A stretch of 17,927 nucleotides of DNA from JADFOB01 sp964651325 (GTDB taxonomy: Bacteria; Planctomycetota; Phycisphaerae; UBA1845), in contig CAZYXP010000060.1 of assembly GCA_964651325.1 (NCBI GenBank), forward strand, positions 1 through 17,927. Direction: 5' to 3'. Of the stretch, positions 8,446 through 15,592 are shown piece after piece. Position numbers and translations under genes: made by a program. The number at the start of each line of letters is the position of its first letter. The stretch's first letter is position 1. Under the pieces are notes generated by a model. That model made no database searches. It was not told the DNA's origin and saw nothing but the letters and a program-made list of their open reading frames with translations.

Positions 8446-10332
8446 ATGCTTCGAGCCTTGCCCATCATCACGAAGAGCCCCGCGGCGCAACGATCCGCCA
8501 AGGCGGCCGGTCCGGCTGTCCCCGCGCCGGAAGCCGCGAGCATCCCCCGACCGAGTCGTTGGGACGAGCCCTTCAGCCGCGATATGACTCAGGCCGTGAT
8601 CGATCGCATTCTGGCCTGCGAACCCTTCTGTGATGTCGACGAAAATAAGTTTCCACGTACGCTTTCGCTTCGGAACATTCTCAAAAATGACAGCGCACTC
8701 CGCACGTATGAACCCGGTGAAGTCATTGTGCGTGACGGCGACTACGGCACTTCGGCATTTATGATTCTCGACGGAGCCGTTCGCGTGGTCCTTTCGCCCT
8801 CGCTGCCCGCCAACGTCCTAGGCCGGCGCAAGCCGCAACGCCGCGGCTGGCTTGGTTCGCTGGCTCAGTTGTGGCGAACCAGTGGAATTCCTGAAGTGCG
8901 CCACTCGGTGGGCGCCGCGGCGGAACTCGCGCTCCCTCATGACGGCGAATCGCAAGAGTCTGGGTCGCGCGGCACAGCAGAGGCGAACGATGCCGAGTCG
9001 TCTTCACCCGAACGCGTCGTGCTGGCGGATCTGCCAGCGATCCTGCGAAAGCACAAGACGGCGCGCATGGCGGTACACAACGGCAAGGCCGAAGGGGGCC
9101 GCCTGTTTGGAGAAATCGGCGCGTTGGCACGGGTTCCTCGGTCCGCTACGGTCTTCGCGGAGACGGGCGCGGAGCTCATCGAGATTCGTTGGCAGGGACT
9201 CCGCGACATCATGCGCTCGGCGCCCGGCATCAAGGAACACGTTGAGCGTACGTTTCGAACCAACATGCTGAACGTGGCCTTGCGGACGAACCCCCTGTTT
9301 GACGCGGGGCATCTTGGAGATGAGGGGTTGCAGGCCATCGCGGATCACGGCACGTTCGAGATGCATGGGCAGTTCGACTGGCACACGAGCTTCAAGAAGT
9401 CCGCGGATCAAGACATGGCCCAACGGCTCGCGCAAGAGCCGATCATCGGCTCCGAAGGACACTACGCCAACGGGGTCGTTTTCATCCTCTCCGGGTTCGC
9501 GCGAATCAGCCGGCGGTTGGGGAGCAGCGAACAGACCACCGGCTACGTCGGCGCGGGACAGCTCAGCGGACTGGCCGAAGTATTCCACAACTGGGTGAAC
9601 CGCGACGCGACCGTACCCCTCCAACACACGCTGCGCGCCGTGGGCTATGTGACGACTTTGTTTGTCCCCGCAAGAGCCCTGGAGGAGCATGTGTTTCCCA
9701 CACTTCCGCCGGAGGCCCGCCCCGAACCCATTGTATCCACGTCGGACTCTTCGTCCCAGGGGGCTAGCCTCGTACGCGAGCGCAAGGCGGCTGAGACGAT
9801 CAGCGTGGACATGCTGGAATTCCTTGTTGAAGAGCGCGTCATTAATGGCACACAGACCATGATGATCGACATGGATCGATGCACGCGCTGCGACGATTGT
9901 GTCCGCGCATGCGCTTCGACCCACAACGGCAACCCGCGCTTTGTGCGTCATGGCCCCCAGCATGACCATTACATGTTCGCCAACGCATGCATGCACTGCG
10001 CCGATCCGGTTTGTATGATCGGATGCCCCACCGGAGCGATCCACCGTGTGGCCGCGGGCGGTGAGGTCGTCATCAACGACCCCACCTGCATCGGATGCCA
10101 GCAATGCGCGAACAACTGCCCGTATAGCAACATCCGCATGGTTCCCATTCGCGATCCGGCGGGAAGCCTGTTGATCGACGGCAAACAGCTTCCGATTCTC
10201 AAAGCCACCAAGTGTGATCTCTGTGTCGATCAGCTCGGTGGGCCGGCGTGCCAAGCGGCGTGCCCGCATGACGCCCTGATTCGTATCGACACGACGCACA
10301 CGGACCCACTGGCCGCCTGGATGAAGAGATGA
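8446..10332 (+). CDS. Tandem cyclic-nucleotide-binding-type domains fused to four-[4Fe-4S] ferredoxin
   Basis: A 628-residue soluble protein. Residues about 70-275 match a cNMP-binding (CAP/cNBD) domain: GEVIVRDGDYGTSAFMILDG, then FGEIGAL (221-227) and PRSATV (231-236), retaining the Glu and Arg that normally hold the cyclic phosphate and ribose. An insert of about 80 residues (120-200) interrupts it. A second cNBD-like domain (about 284-418) has the VFILSGFARI strand but GAGQLSGLAEVF lacks the FGE..R.AT signature, so it is probably degenerate. Residues 470-620 are a DmsB/HybA/NrfC-like ferredoxin with sixteen cluster cysteines: CTRCDDCVRAC, CMHCADPVCMIGCP, CIGCQQCANNCP and CDLC-x8-CQAAC. It should relay electrons between the upstream reductase and the membrane cytochrome b. 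The ATG at 8446 has only a weak GAAAG upstream. Its stop overlaps the next start by 4 nt (ATGA), indicating translational coupling. Confidence 0.92.
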   Translation: MLRALPIITKSPAAQRSAKAAGPAVPAPEAASIPRPSRWDEPFSRDMTQAVIDRILACEPFCDVDENKFPRTLSLRNILKNDSALRTYEPGEVIVRDGDYGTSAFMILDGAVRVVLSPSLPANVLGRRKPQRRGWLGSLAQLWRTSGIPEVRHSVGAAAELALPHDGESQESGSRGTAEANDAESSSPERVVLADLPAILRKHKTARMAVHNGKAEGGRLFGEIGALARVPRSATVFAETGAELIEIRWQGLRDIMRSAPGIKEHVERTFRTNMLNVALRTNPLFDAGHLGDEGLQAIADHGTFEMHGQFDWHTSFKKSADQDMAQRLAQEPIIGSEGHYANGVVFILSGFARISRRLGSSEQTTGYVGAGQLSGLAEVFHNWVNRDATVPLQHTLRAVGYVTTLFVPARALEEHVFPTLPPEARPEPIVSTSDSSSQGASLVRERKAAETISVDMLEFLVEERVINGTQTMMIDMDRCTRCDDCVRACASTHNGNPRFVRHGPQHDHYMFANACMHCADPVCMIGCPTGAIHRVAAGGEVVINDPTCIGCQQCANNCPYSNIRMVPIRDPAGSLLIDGKQLPILKATKCDLCVDQLGGPACQAACPHDALIRIDTTHTDPLAAWMKR

Positions 10333-11150
10333 CGTTTCTGACCACCAGACGCATGATTGACGTGGGCATCTGGGGCGCGACCGCCCTGCTCGTGTCCGCT
10401 GCGCTCACCACGCCAATTGTCGCGTTGCATGTGACCAGCGAGGTATCCGGTTGGATCATGCTGGGGATGCTGACGGCACTGGCGCTATTGATGTTGCGGA
10501 AGCGTCTGACGCCCCTGCCGCTCGGCCGCGTTTCCACCTGGCTTGATTTCCATGTATACGTCGGAGCGGTGTCCGTCATTGGGTTCTTCGTCCACACCGG
10601 GCTTGACATTCCGACCGGCGGGCTAGAGCGGACCCTGGCGATGCTCTATGCGCTGGTGGCCGCGACCGGATTCGTGGGGTTCTATCTGTCTCGTACCGTG
10701 CCGTCGCGGCTGACGCGACGCGGTGAGGAAGTGCTCTTCGAGCGGATTCCTGAGTTCACGACCCGCCTGCGGGATCGTACGGAATCGGTGGTGTATCAAT
10801 CGGCTGCAGAGGGGCATACGACGGTGCTCGCGGATTTCTACCAACGGCGCCTCGCGGCGTTCCTGGCCGGACCGCGGCATGTCGTCGCGCACCTGTTCGG
10901 ATCAAATCGGACGTGCCACGCATTGCTGGCGGAGCTTCGCGCTCTGGATCGGTACCTGGCGGAGGACGAACGCCCGGCTCGATTCGAGCTCGAGGAGATT
11001 GTCAACAAGAAGGATGACTTGGACTTTCATTATGCCGGCCAAGCGGCGCTCAAGTATTGGCTCTTTGTCCACATACCCTTGACCTATGGGTTGCTGGTGT
11101 TTGCCCTTTGGCATGTTGTGCTGGTGTACGCGTACTCGGAAACGCTCTGA
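10329..11150 (+). CDS. Diheme b-type membrane cytochrome subunit
   Basis: A 273-residue protein with about five membrane helices (12-34, 39-56, 72-91, 101-120, 242-269). His75/His89 in helix 3 and His248/His262 in helix 5 are each 14 residues apart, the spacing known for bis-His ligation of two stacked b hemes in bc1-type and related cytochromes. A hydrophilic segment (about 122-238) sits between helices 4 and 5, and positive charges place it in the cytoplasm, next to the iron-sulfur subunit. It should carry electrons across the membrane between the cytoplasmic ferredoxin and the periplasmic decaheme protein. The ATG overlaps the previous stop (ATGA), and its own TGA overlaps the next ATG (TGATG), so the three genes are tightly coupled. 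I cannot assign a named family. Confidence 0.88.
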   Translation: MTFLTTRRMIDVGIWGATALLVSAALTTPIVALHVTSEVSGWIMLGMLTALALLMLRKRLTPLPLGRVSTWLDFHVYVGAVSVIGFFVHTGLDIPTGGLERTLAMLYALVAATGFVGFYLSRTVPSRLTRRGEEVLFERIPEFTTRLRDRTESVVYQSAAEGHTTVLADFYQRRLAAFLAGPRHVVAHLFGSNRTCHALLAELRALDRYLAEDERPARFELEEIVNKKDDLDFHYAGQAALKYWLFVHIPLTYGLLVFALWHVVLVYAYSETL

Positions 11151-13330
11151 TGGACGACCGGTTACAGGATTTCTCGTTTAAGAAAAGCACCTACGAGCGG
11201 CCCAACCGCCGGTGGGCATGTGGTCGGACGTCCGAAGGCACGGCATGCCAAGCTGGGCCTTCCGACGACGGACGCTGCTGGTTCGCCGGTCGATCCGATT
11301 GCGCAAGCGGGCATTACGAATGTGTGCCCTCTTCAGGCAAGCGCGGCGCGGCATGCACACGTCCCCGCCATCTTGGTGGAAAGTGCGACGAGGGACCGTG
11401 TCCGGACGGTAAATGCGCCCGATCAATTCCGTGCCAACCGGTCCGATGCCATCGGTCAACTCGGCAAGGCATCGTGTTCGCCGTGGTGGCCGCCACGCTT
11501 GGTTTCGTCGCCTTCATTTGGTCCTCGCCGCGATGGCAACGCTCATTCGGCTCCCCCGGACCCCTTATTCACGCCCATGCGTCGGTGCTTGCAGACCAGG
11601 GCCCGTTGAATCAGCAATGCGGCTATTGCCACTCGAATGCGTCAGGGCAAGTTGCCGCCCCCTCCGAGGCGCTCAGCCGAATCGACGCAAACGCCAATCA
11701 GAGTGAGCGATGCCTTACGTGTCACCAACTGGGCTCCCCCAACAGCGCGCTACGGGCACACGGCCTGGCCACACCCAGATCGTCGGGGATAAGGGTGGCC
11801 GACCGGAGCGTGACGGCCCCGGCCGTTGTTCCCGCTGGAAGCCCAACCGCCGCCCCCAAAACGCAGCTTACCTCCATGGCGCTCGGTGGGCTGTTGGCCT
11901 CCGTGGCGACGCCCAGGGACGCCGGAGCGGCGGCCCTAGCGGATCCGCAGGAGGTGGCCTGCGCCAGTTGCCACCGCGAGCACCGTGGTCGCGACGCACA
12001 ATTGGGGGCGATGCAACCCACGCAATGCCAGACGTGCCACGCCGTAGCGCTCGAGCCGTTCGCCCAGGGGCATCCGCGTCTGGTGGACCATTTCGACCCG
12101 TATCAGCCGCGGCTTCTGAATTTCGATCACGCCTCCCACCTCGAGGATTATCTGGCGCTGGACGATCCGTGGCACTCTTCGGCGTGCGTTCTTTGCCATA
12201 CGCCAGATCGCCTCGGGGCGCGCATGACCCTCAACGGGTTCGAGGACGCATGTTCCGAATGTCATACCGAAGACATCTACGACGACGATGACACAGACGG
12301 CATCGTCTTTCTGGCGGCGCTCGACGGTGCGGCGGCAGCCGACGGCGGCCCATCCGCGGCGATCGAAACGTGGCCGCCGTTCATGACCTTTTTGCTGTTG
12401 GGATCCAGGCCCGATCAGGGCGGCCACGGTGCTGAGGCGGACCTCGCGGCGCTTGAGGCGATCGCGCGGGGCGAGCAGAATCCACTCTTGCCCGAGACTC
12501 CTGAGGACATCAACGATCGGCTGGCCCGGGCCGTGGCGCAACTGTTCCACGATCTTGACAACCGCGAGGCGCTTTCCGGACGACTGGAGCGGGCGGCTGG
12601 AACCCCATTGAACGATACCGAAGTAGATGGCTTAACCGGCCGGTTGCTGGAGCACCTGCCGATCCGCGCCGCCGGCGAGGCCTGGTCTTCCGACTCGACG
12701 ACCGACGGGAGCGATTCGATCGCGGCCGGCAATTGGACCCGCCTCGAGGACAGCCGTCGGATAACCTACCGCCCCCACGGCCACGCGGATCCGTTTATGA
12801 AGGCTTGGTACGAACTTGCGGCCCCCATCGCACAACGCCACGAGACGGGAGTTCGATCCACCGCCGCCGTCGCGATTGTCGACCTGCTGACCAACCCCGA
12901 TGCTCCGGGGCAATGCTTCAAGTGCCATGCCCCCCATTTGCCTGCCGTCAGAAATGAAGCCAGACTTACACGCCAAGGCCGCGCGGGGGCCGCCGTCATG
13001 CCGGCCGCTAAGGTGGCCTGGGCGGCGTCGGGGCGGACCGACCCTCATCGCGACCTGACACGCTTCACGCACGCACCCCACTTGGGGCTGCTGTATGGTC
13101 AATGCGAGCAATGCCATATCAGTGGCGGCTCGGAATCGACGGTCATGCAGCTGACCGCTGGTCGAGGCATCGCGGCGCCGGGACACGGGGACTTTGCCCC
13201 GATTGAGCTCGGAACGTGCGCGACCTGCCACGTGCCGCAGCGTGCCGGCAATGATTGCTCGCTGTGCCATCAATACCACACTACGCCCGCGGCGCCGGTG
13301 CTTTCGCTGCGCGCCGATCCACCTCGCTAG
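11150..13330 (+). CDS. Membrane-anchored decaheme cytochrome c with cysteine-rich N-terminal domain
   Basis: A 726-residue protein starting at the ATG overlapping the previous stop (TGATG). The frame is open further upstream to a TTG at 11057, but that lies within the cytochrome b gene. Residues 1-100 hold eleven cysteines in two similar units (CGR...G.ACQAGP.DDGRC and CTR...GGKCDEGPCPDGKC), suggesting a small metal-binding or iron-sulfur domain. RCHRSTRQ then precedes one membrane helix (107-125), so this domain should be cytoplasmic. Ten CXXCH motifs follow: six between residues 157 and 372, then a heme-free region of about 216 residues (373-588), then four between 589 and 707. FDHASHL (325-331) and FTHAPHL (639-645) are His-rich ligand segments typical of multiheme cytochromes. 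It is the likely periplasmic electron exit or entry point of the operon's complex. I recall similar cysteine-rich leaders from planctomycete multiheme genes, but could not check this. Confidence 0.9.
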   Translation: MDDRLQDFSFKKSTYERPNRRWACGRTSEGTACQAGPSDDGRCWFAGRSDCASGHYECVPSSGKRGAACTRPRHLGGKCDEGPCPDGKCARSIPCQPVRCHRSTRQGIVFAVVAATLGFVAFIWSSPRWQRSFGSPGPLIHAHASVLADQGPLNQQCGYCHSNASGQVAAPSEALSRIDANANQSERCLTCHQLGSPNSALRAHGLATPRSSGIRVADRSVTAPAVVPAGSPTAAPKTQLTSMALGGLLASVATPRDAGAAALADPQEVACASCHREHRGRDAQLGAMQPTQCQTCHAVALEPFAQGHPRLVDHFDPYQPRLLNFDHASHLEDYLALDDPWHSSACVLCHTPDRLGARMTLNGFEDACSECHTEDIYDDDDTDGIVFLAALDGAAAADGGPSAAIETWPPFMTFLLLGSRPDQGGHGAEADLAALEAIARGEQNPLLPETPEDINDRLARAVAQLFHDLDNREALSGRLERAAGTPLNDTEVDGLTGRLLEHLPIRAAGEAWSSDSTTDGSDSIAAGNWTRLEDSRRITYRPHGHADPFMKAWYELAAPIAQRHETGVRSTAAVAIVDLLTNPDAPGQCFKCHAPHLPAVRNEARLTRQGRAGAAVMPAAKVAWAASGRTDPHRDLTRFTHAPHLGLLYGQCEQCHISGGSESTVMQLTAGRGIAAPGHGDFAPIELGTCATCHVPQRAGNDCSLCHQYHTTPAAPVLSLRADPPR

Positions 13331-13331
13331 T

Positions 13332-13337
13332 GGGAGG
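13332..13337 (+). promoter_or_regulatory. Shine-Dalgarno site deciding the MBL hydrolase start
   Basis: GGGAGG lies 6 nt before the GTG at 13344 and directly after the stop of the decaheme gene. It supports a GTG start rather than the far upstream TTG at 13194, which would lie within the cytochrome gene. Confidence 0.7.
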
Positions 13338-13343
13338 CTCTTG

Positions 13344-14288
13344 GTGCTCACTTTAACCTTTCTTGGTGTGGGTTCCGCCTTCGCGAGGCGTAACTTCCAA
13401 TCCAACGTCTTGGTGGAGGCCTGGCGCCACGGTCCCGCGCGTCAGAGTGCGCCCGATGATACACTGTTGATCGATTTCGGCGGCACCGGCCCGACCGCGC
13501 TGCACCGGTTGAAGGAACAAGCCGGCTTTGCCTATCTGCGGTGCGGCGACGGCATCGCGTACCCCGCGATCCGACGCGTGCTCGTTACGCATTTGCACGC
13601 GGATCACATTGGAGGACTCGAAGAATTCGCCATGGTCAGTCGGTACGTGCTTGGCAATCACGAAGGAGGCACAAGCCCCAGCACCGAGTTGATTTCAACG
13701 CCCGAGTTGATCGACCGCCTTTGGGCCGAATCGTTGCAAGGCGGGCTCTGCGCGCAGCCTGGCCGCCCCGCACGACTCAAGAACTACTTTCGCGTCAGCC
13801 CCATGCACCTTCTCGGCGCGGGCGAGCCGGATCGATTCATGATGCTCGATCGCTACAAGTTCACCCTCTTTCGGACGGACCACATCCGCATGTGCTGCAA
13901 ATACGATTGGCCGAGTTGTGGCTTACTCATCACGGATACACCAACCAACGCCACCGTCCTGTTTTCTGGAGACACACGCTTTGATTCCGCCGGGCTTGGG
14001 GAAATGATGGCCGACGCCGGGGCGATCTTCCACGATGTGCAACTGGAAGACGAGCCGGATGCCGTTCACGCGACGCTGTCCGAGCTGAGCGGATTGGACG
14101 CCTCGCTTCGAGCCAAGATGACGCTGTACCACTACGGCGATCGGTGGGATAAATCCGAGTTTGAATTCGTCGCTACTCAGTTTGCCGGATTTGCCCGACC
14201 GCACCACCGCTACACGTTGTTCGGAGATGATCCCGCGCGGGCGGTCGGGCGCGGCGAAGGGTCCGCAGGCTGGCGCCAGCAGCTCTGA
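13344..14288 (+). CDS. MBL-fold metallo-hydrolase (RNase Z / phosphodiesterase-like)
   Basis: A 314-residue protein with the metallo-beta-lactamase fold. The N-terminal strand LTFLGVGSAFARRNFQSN is typical of RNase Z-like members and is not a signal peptide. The metal motif HLHADH is at 83-88. Other likely ligands are His180 (TDH), Asp210 (SGDTRFD) and His263 (YHYGD). It should be a soluble two-metal hydrolase; the substrate cannot be read from the sequence. The GTG start has a strong GGGAGG 6 nt upstream and sits 13 nt after the decaheme stop, so it is probably the last gene of the redox operon. Some MBL proteins hydrolyse cyclic nucleotides, which would fit the cNMP theme, but this is speculation. 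About the last 24 residues (291-314) are encoded by the first copy of a 112-bp repeat, so the C-terminus appears to have been extended or replaced by it. Confidence 0.85.
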   Translation: MLTLTFLGVGSAFARRNFQSNVLVEAWRHGPARQSAPDDTLLIDFGGTGPTALHRLKEQAGFAYLRCGDGIAYPAIRRVLVTHLHADHIGGLEEFAMVSRYVLGNHEGGTSPSTELISTPELIDRLWAESLQGGLCAQPGRPARLKNYFRVSPMHLLGAGEPDRFMMLDRYKFTLFRTDHIRMCCKYDWPSCGLLITDTPTNATVLFSGDTRFDSAGLGEMMADAGAIFHDVQLEDEPDAVHATLSELSGLDASLRAKMTLYHYGDRWDKSEFEFVATQFAGFARPHHRYTLFGDDPARAVGRGEGSAGWRQQL

Positions 14289-14502
14289 TCAGAGCACCGG
14301 GCGCCAGCCCGGTGACCTCCCGCCCCCGTTGTTCGGAGATGATCCCGCGCGGGCGGTCGGGCGCGGCGAAGGGTCCGCAGGNNNNNNNNNNNNNNNNNNN
14401 NNNNNNNNNNNNNNNNNNNNNNNNNNNNNNNNNNNNNNNNNNNNNNNNNNNNNNNNNNNNNNNNNNNNNNNNNNNNNNNNNCTGGCGCCAGCGGCTCTGA
14501 TC
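14215..14502. repeat. Palindrome-rich 112-bp tandem repeat with assembly gap
   Basis: The 55 bp at 14215-14269 recur identically at 14327-14381, a period of 112 bp. The 100-N gap starts right after, and the sequence after it (14482-14502) again matches the part of unit 1 at 14270-14290 with one mismatch. The unit therefore occurs at least about three times, with unknown copy number in the gap. Each unit is rich in perfect palindromes: CCCGCGCGGG (14232-14241), CTGGCGCCAG (14270-14279), GCTCTGATCAGAGC (14282-14295) and the stem-loop CACCGGGC-GCCA-GCCCGGTG (14295-14314). The first copy forms the 3' end and stop codon of the MBL gene. It is not a CRISPR: the repeats are long and contiguous, with no distinct spacers. 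Confidence 0.88.
14382..14481. other. Assembly gap (100 N)
   Basis: Exactly 100 N, a conventional placeholder for a gap of unknown length. It falls inside the tandem repeat, which probably broke the assembly. Confidence 0.97.
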
Positions 14503-14540
14503 GCAGGCGCTCGTTCATTGCTGAATTGTGCGTGGAACAC

Positions 14541-14584
14541 AAAAGAAAAAAGGCCCACCCACGCAGCAGCGCGGGCGGGCCTTT
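14541..14584 (-). terminator. Rho-independent terminator of the monoheme lipoprotein gene
   Basis: Read on the minus strand, GGCCCGCCC pairs with GGGTGGGCC (one G-U pair) around a 12-nt loop and is followed by TTTTTTCTTTT. It lies about 34 nt after the stop at 14618. Confidence 0.85.
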
Positions 14585-14617
14585 GAATGTCGTTACGCCA
14601 AGCCGGACGTGCCGGGC

Positions 14618-15157
14618 TTAGAGCGATCCGAGGAACGCGGCAACATCGTCCGCATCTTGCTGCGTTGTGCCAGCCACCATGGGGCCGATGCCATGCGCGC
14701 CGGCTACCGTGAGTACTTCAAGTACCCTCGCTGCGCCTTTCCCGACGATATTGGGGCCGATTGAGCCGGTCGCATCAGCAAGATGGCAGACGACACAACC
14801 GTTGGCGGTGTAGAATGACTCACCATCCGTGGCGTTGCCACCGGCTGGCTGATCCGCCACACACGCACCGTCCACACACGTCTCACCGTCGGCACAGGTG
14901 ACATCCGCACAGGGATCGGCAGGCTGATCCGCGACACATGCACCGTCCACGCACGTTTCACCCGCAGCACAGGCGGGGTTGCACGTGTCATCAGGCGTCT
15001 GTCCCGTTACGCAAACGCCATTCTCACACGTCTGCCCCGCAGCGCATGCGGGATCACACAGATCATCGGTCGATCCCCCCGTGTCTACCGCTTCGGGACA
15101 TCCCATCATGAAAGCCAACAACATGGCCGCAAACAGACTTCCTGCGCGTCGAGTCAT
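14618..15157 (-). CDS. Monoheme cytochrome c lipoprotein with three cysteine-rich repeats
   Basis: A 179-residue protein. The ATG at 15157 has AAGGAG 7 nt upstream, much better than a start at 15253 that would add 32 residues before the signal peptide. The signal segment ends in FMMGC, so Cys20 is a plausible lipidation site, although Met at -3 is unusual. Residues 34-105 are three units of about 24 residues of the form C-x3-C-x2-G-x2-C-x2-G-x-C, probably disulfide-bonded and forming a stalk. A small class I-type cytochrome c domain follows: CVVCH at 121-125, SIGPNI, and a candidate axial Met160 in GIGPM. It should be a tethered single-heme electron shuttle outside the cytoplasmic membrane. 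It is transcribed away from the 11-heme gene and has its own terminator. Confidence 0.87.
   Translation of the reverse strand: MTRRAGSLFAAMLLAFMMGCPEAVDTGGSTDDLCDPACAAGQTCENGVCVTGQTPDDTCNPACAAGETCVDGACVADQPADPCADVTCADGETCVDGACVADQPAGGNATDGESFYTANGCVVCHLADATGSIGPNIVGKGAARVLEVLTVAGAHGIGPMVAGTTQQDADDVAAFLGSL
14843..15058 (-). repeat. Coding repeat: three cysteine-rich units of about 24 residues
   Basis: Units start at residues 34, 59 and 83 of the monoheme lipoprotein. Units 2 and 3 share GETCVDGACVADQPA almost exactly, and the DNA is also repeated at 72-75 bp spacing. Recent duplication is likely. Confidence 0.8.
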
Positions 15158-15164
15158 ACTGTAT

Positions 15165-15170
15165 CTCCTT
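15165..15170 (-). promoter_or_regulatory. Shine-Dalgarno site of the monoheme lipoprotein gene
   Basis: AAGGAG on the minus strand, 7 nt before the ATG at 15157. It decides this start. Confidence 0.8.
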
Positions 15171-15284
15171 AATTGCGTAATCCGCGCAGGCAACATCCCT
15201 GTAGTTTCCGCCCACGCACGATTCATCCTCCGGTGCCCCGCAAAGCGGACCATCCGCTTGGCGCCTCCCTCGAATCAACGGCGG

Positions 15285-15312
15285 AGTGTACATGAATCTT
15301 GACTCTATTCAA
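15285..15312 (-). promoter_or_regulatory. Possible promoter of the monoheme lipoprotein gene
   Basis: On the minus strand, TTGAAT (15312-15307), a 16-nt spacer and TACACT (15290-15285) resemble a sigma-70-type promoter, with four of six matches in each box. It lies about 130 nt upstream of the start. Confidence 0.25.
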
Positions 15313-15588
15313 GGCAATTACCTCGCGACCCCCGAAACAGCAAGAAATCAAGTATGACTGGACTCCGAAGTGGAAGTATGGGAGGCCGTCGTCAAAGTCT
15401 CTACTTGGCAATAACGATATAGCTCTTGTGTGGTACGCCGGTCGGCCGACGCATCAGCGGTGAGACTGTGGGCTTATCGCCAGCGGTCATAGTGTTTTGG
15501 GCATGCGATCGTGGCGTTGACGGCGAGGGGTTCGCCGGACCGCAATGGGCGGCGACAAGCGTCGGCGCCCGGTACCTGCGATTGAGCC

Positions 15589-15592
15589 AAGG
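15589..15592 (+). promoter_or_regulatory. Shine-Dalgarno site deciding the GTG start of the 11-heme gene
   Basis: AAGG lies 6 nt before the GTG at 15599. The GTG start provides a complete signal peptide, whereas the first ATG (15638) does not. Confidence 0.5.

Noticed and set aside
9004..10299. 431-codon minus-strand ORF opposite the cNMP/ferredoxin gene
   Set aside because: The sense strand encodes clear cNBD and [4Fe-4S] motifs; the antisense product is Arg/His-rich without features.
11057..11149. Upstream TTG extension of the decaheme gene
   Set aside because: It would lie inside the cytochrome b gene; the ATG at 11150 overlaps the previous stop as TGATG, a typical coupled start.
11432..11452. 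CX4CH motif (CQPVRCH) before the membrane helix of the decaheme protein as an eleventh heme site
   Set aside because: By predicted topology it is on the cytoplasmic side, where c-type heme attachment does not occur, and it belongs to the cysteine-rich repeat pattern.
13194..13343. Upstream TTG extension of the MBL gene
   Set aside because: It overlaps the end of the decaheme gene and adds Arg/Cys-rich residues before the conserved N-terminal strand; GGGAGG favours the GTG at 13344.
14215..14502. CRISPR array
   Set aside because: The 112-bp units are contiguous and self-similar along their length, with no short repeats separated by unique spacers and no cas genes.
15158..15253. 32-residue N-terminal extension of the monoheme lipoprotein
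   Set aside because: It would bury the signal peptide inside the protein; AAGGAG lies directly before the ATG at 15157.
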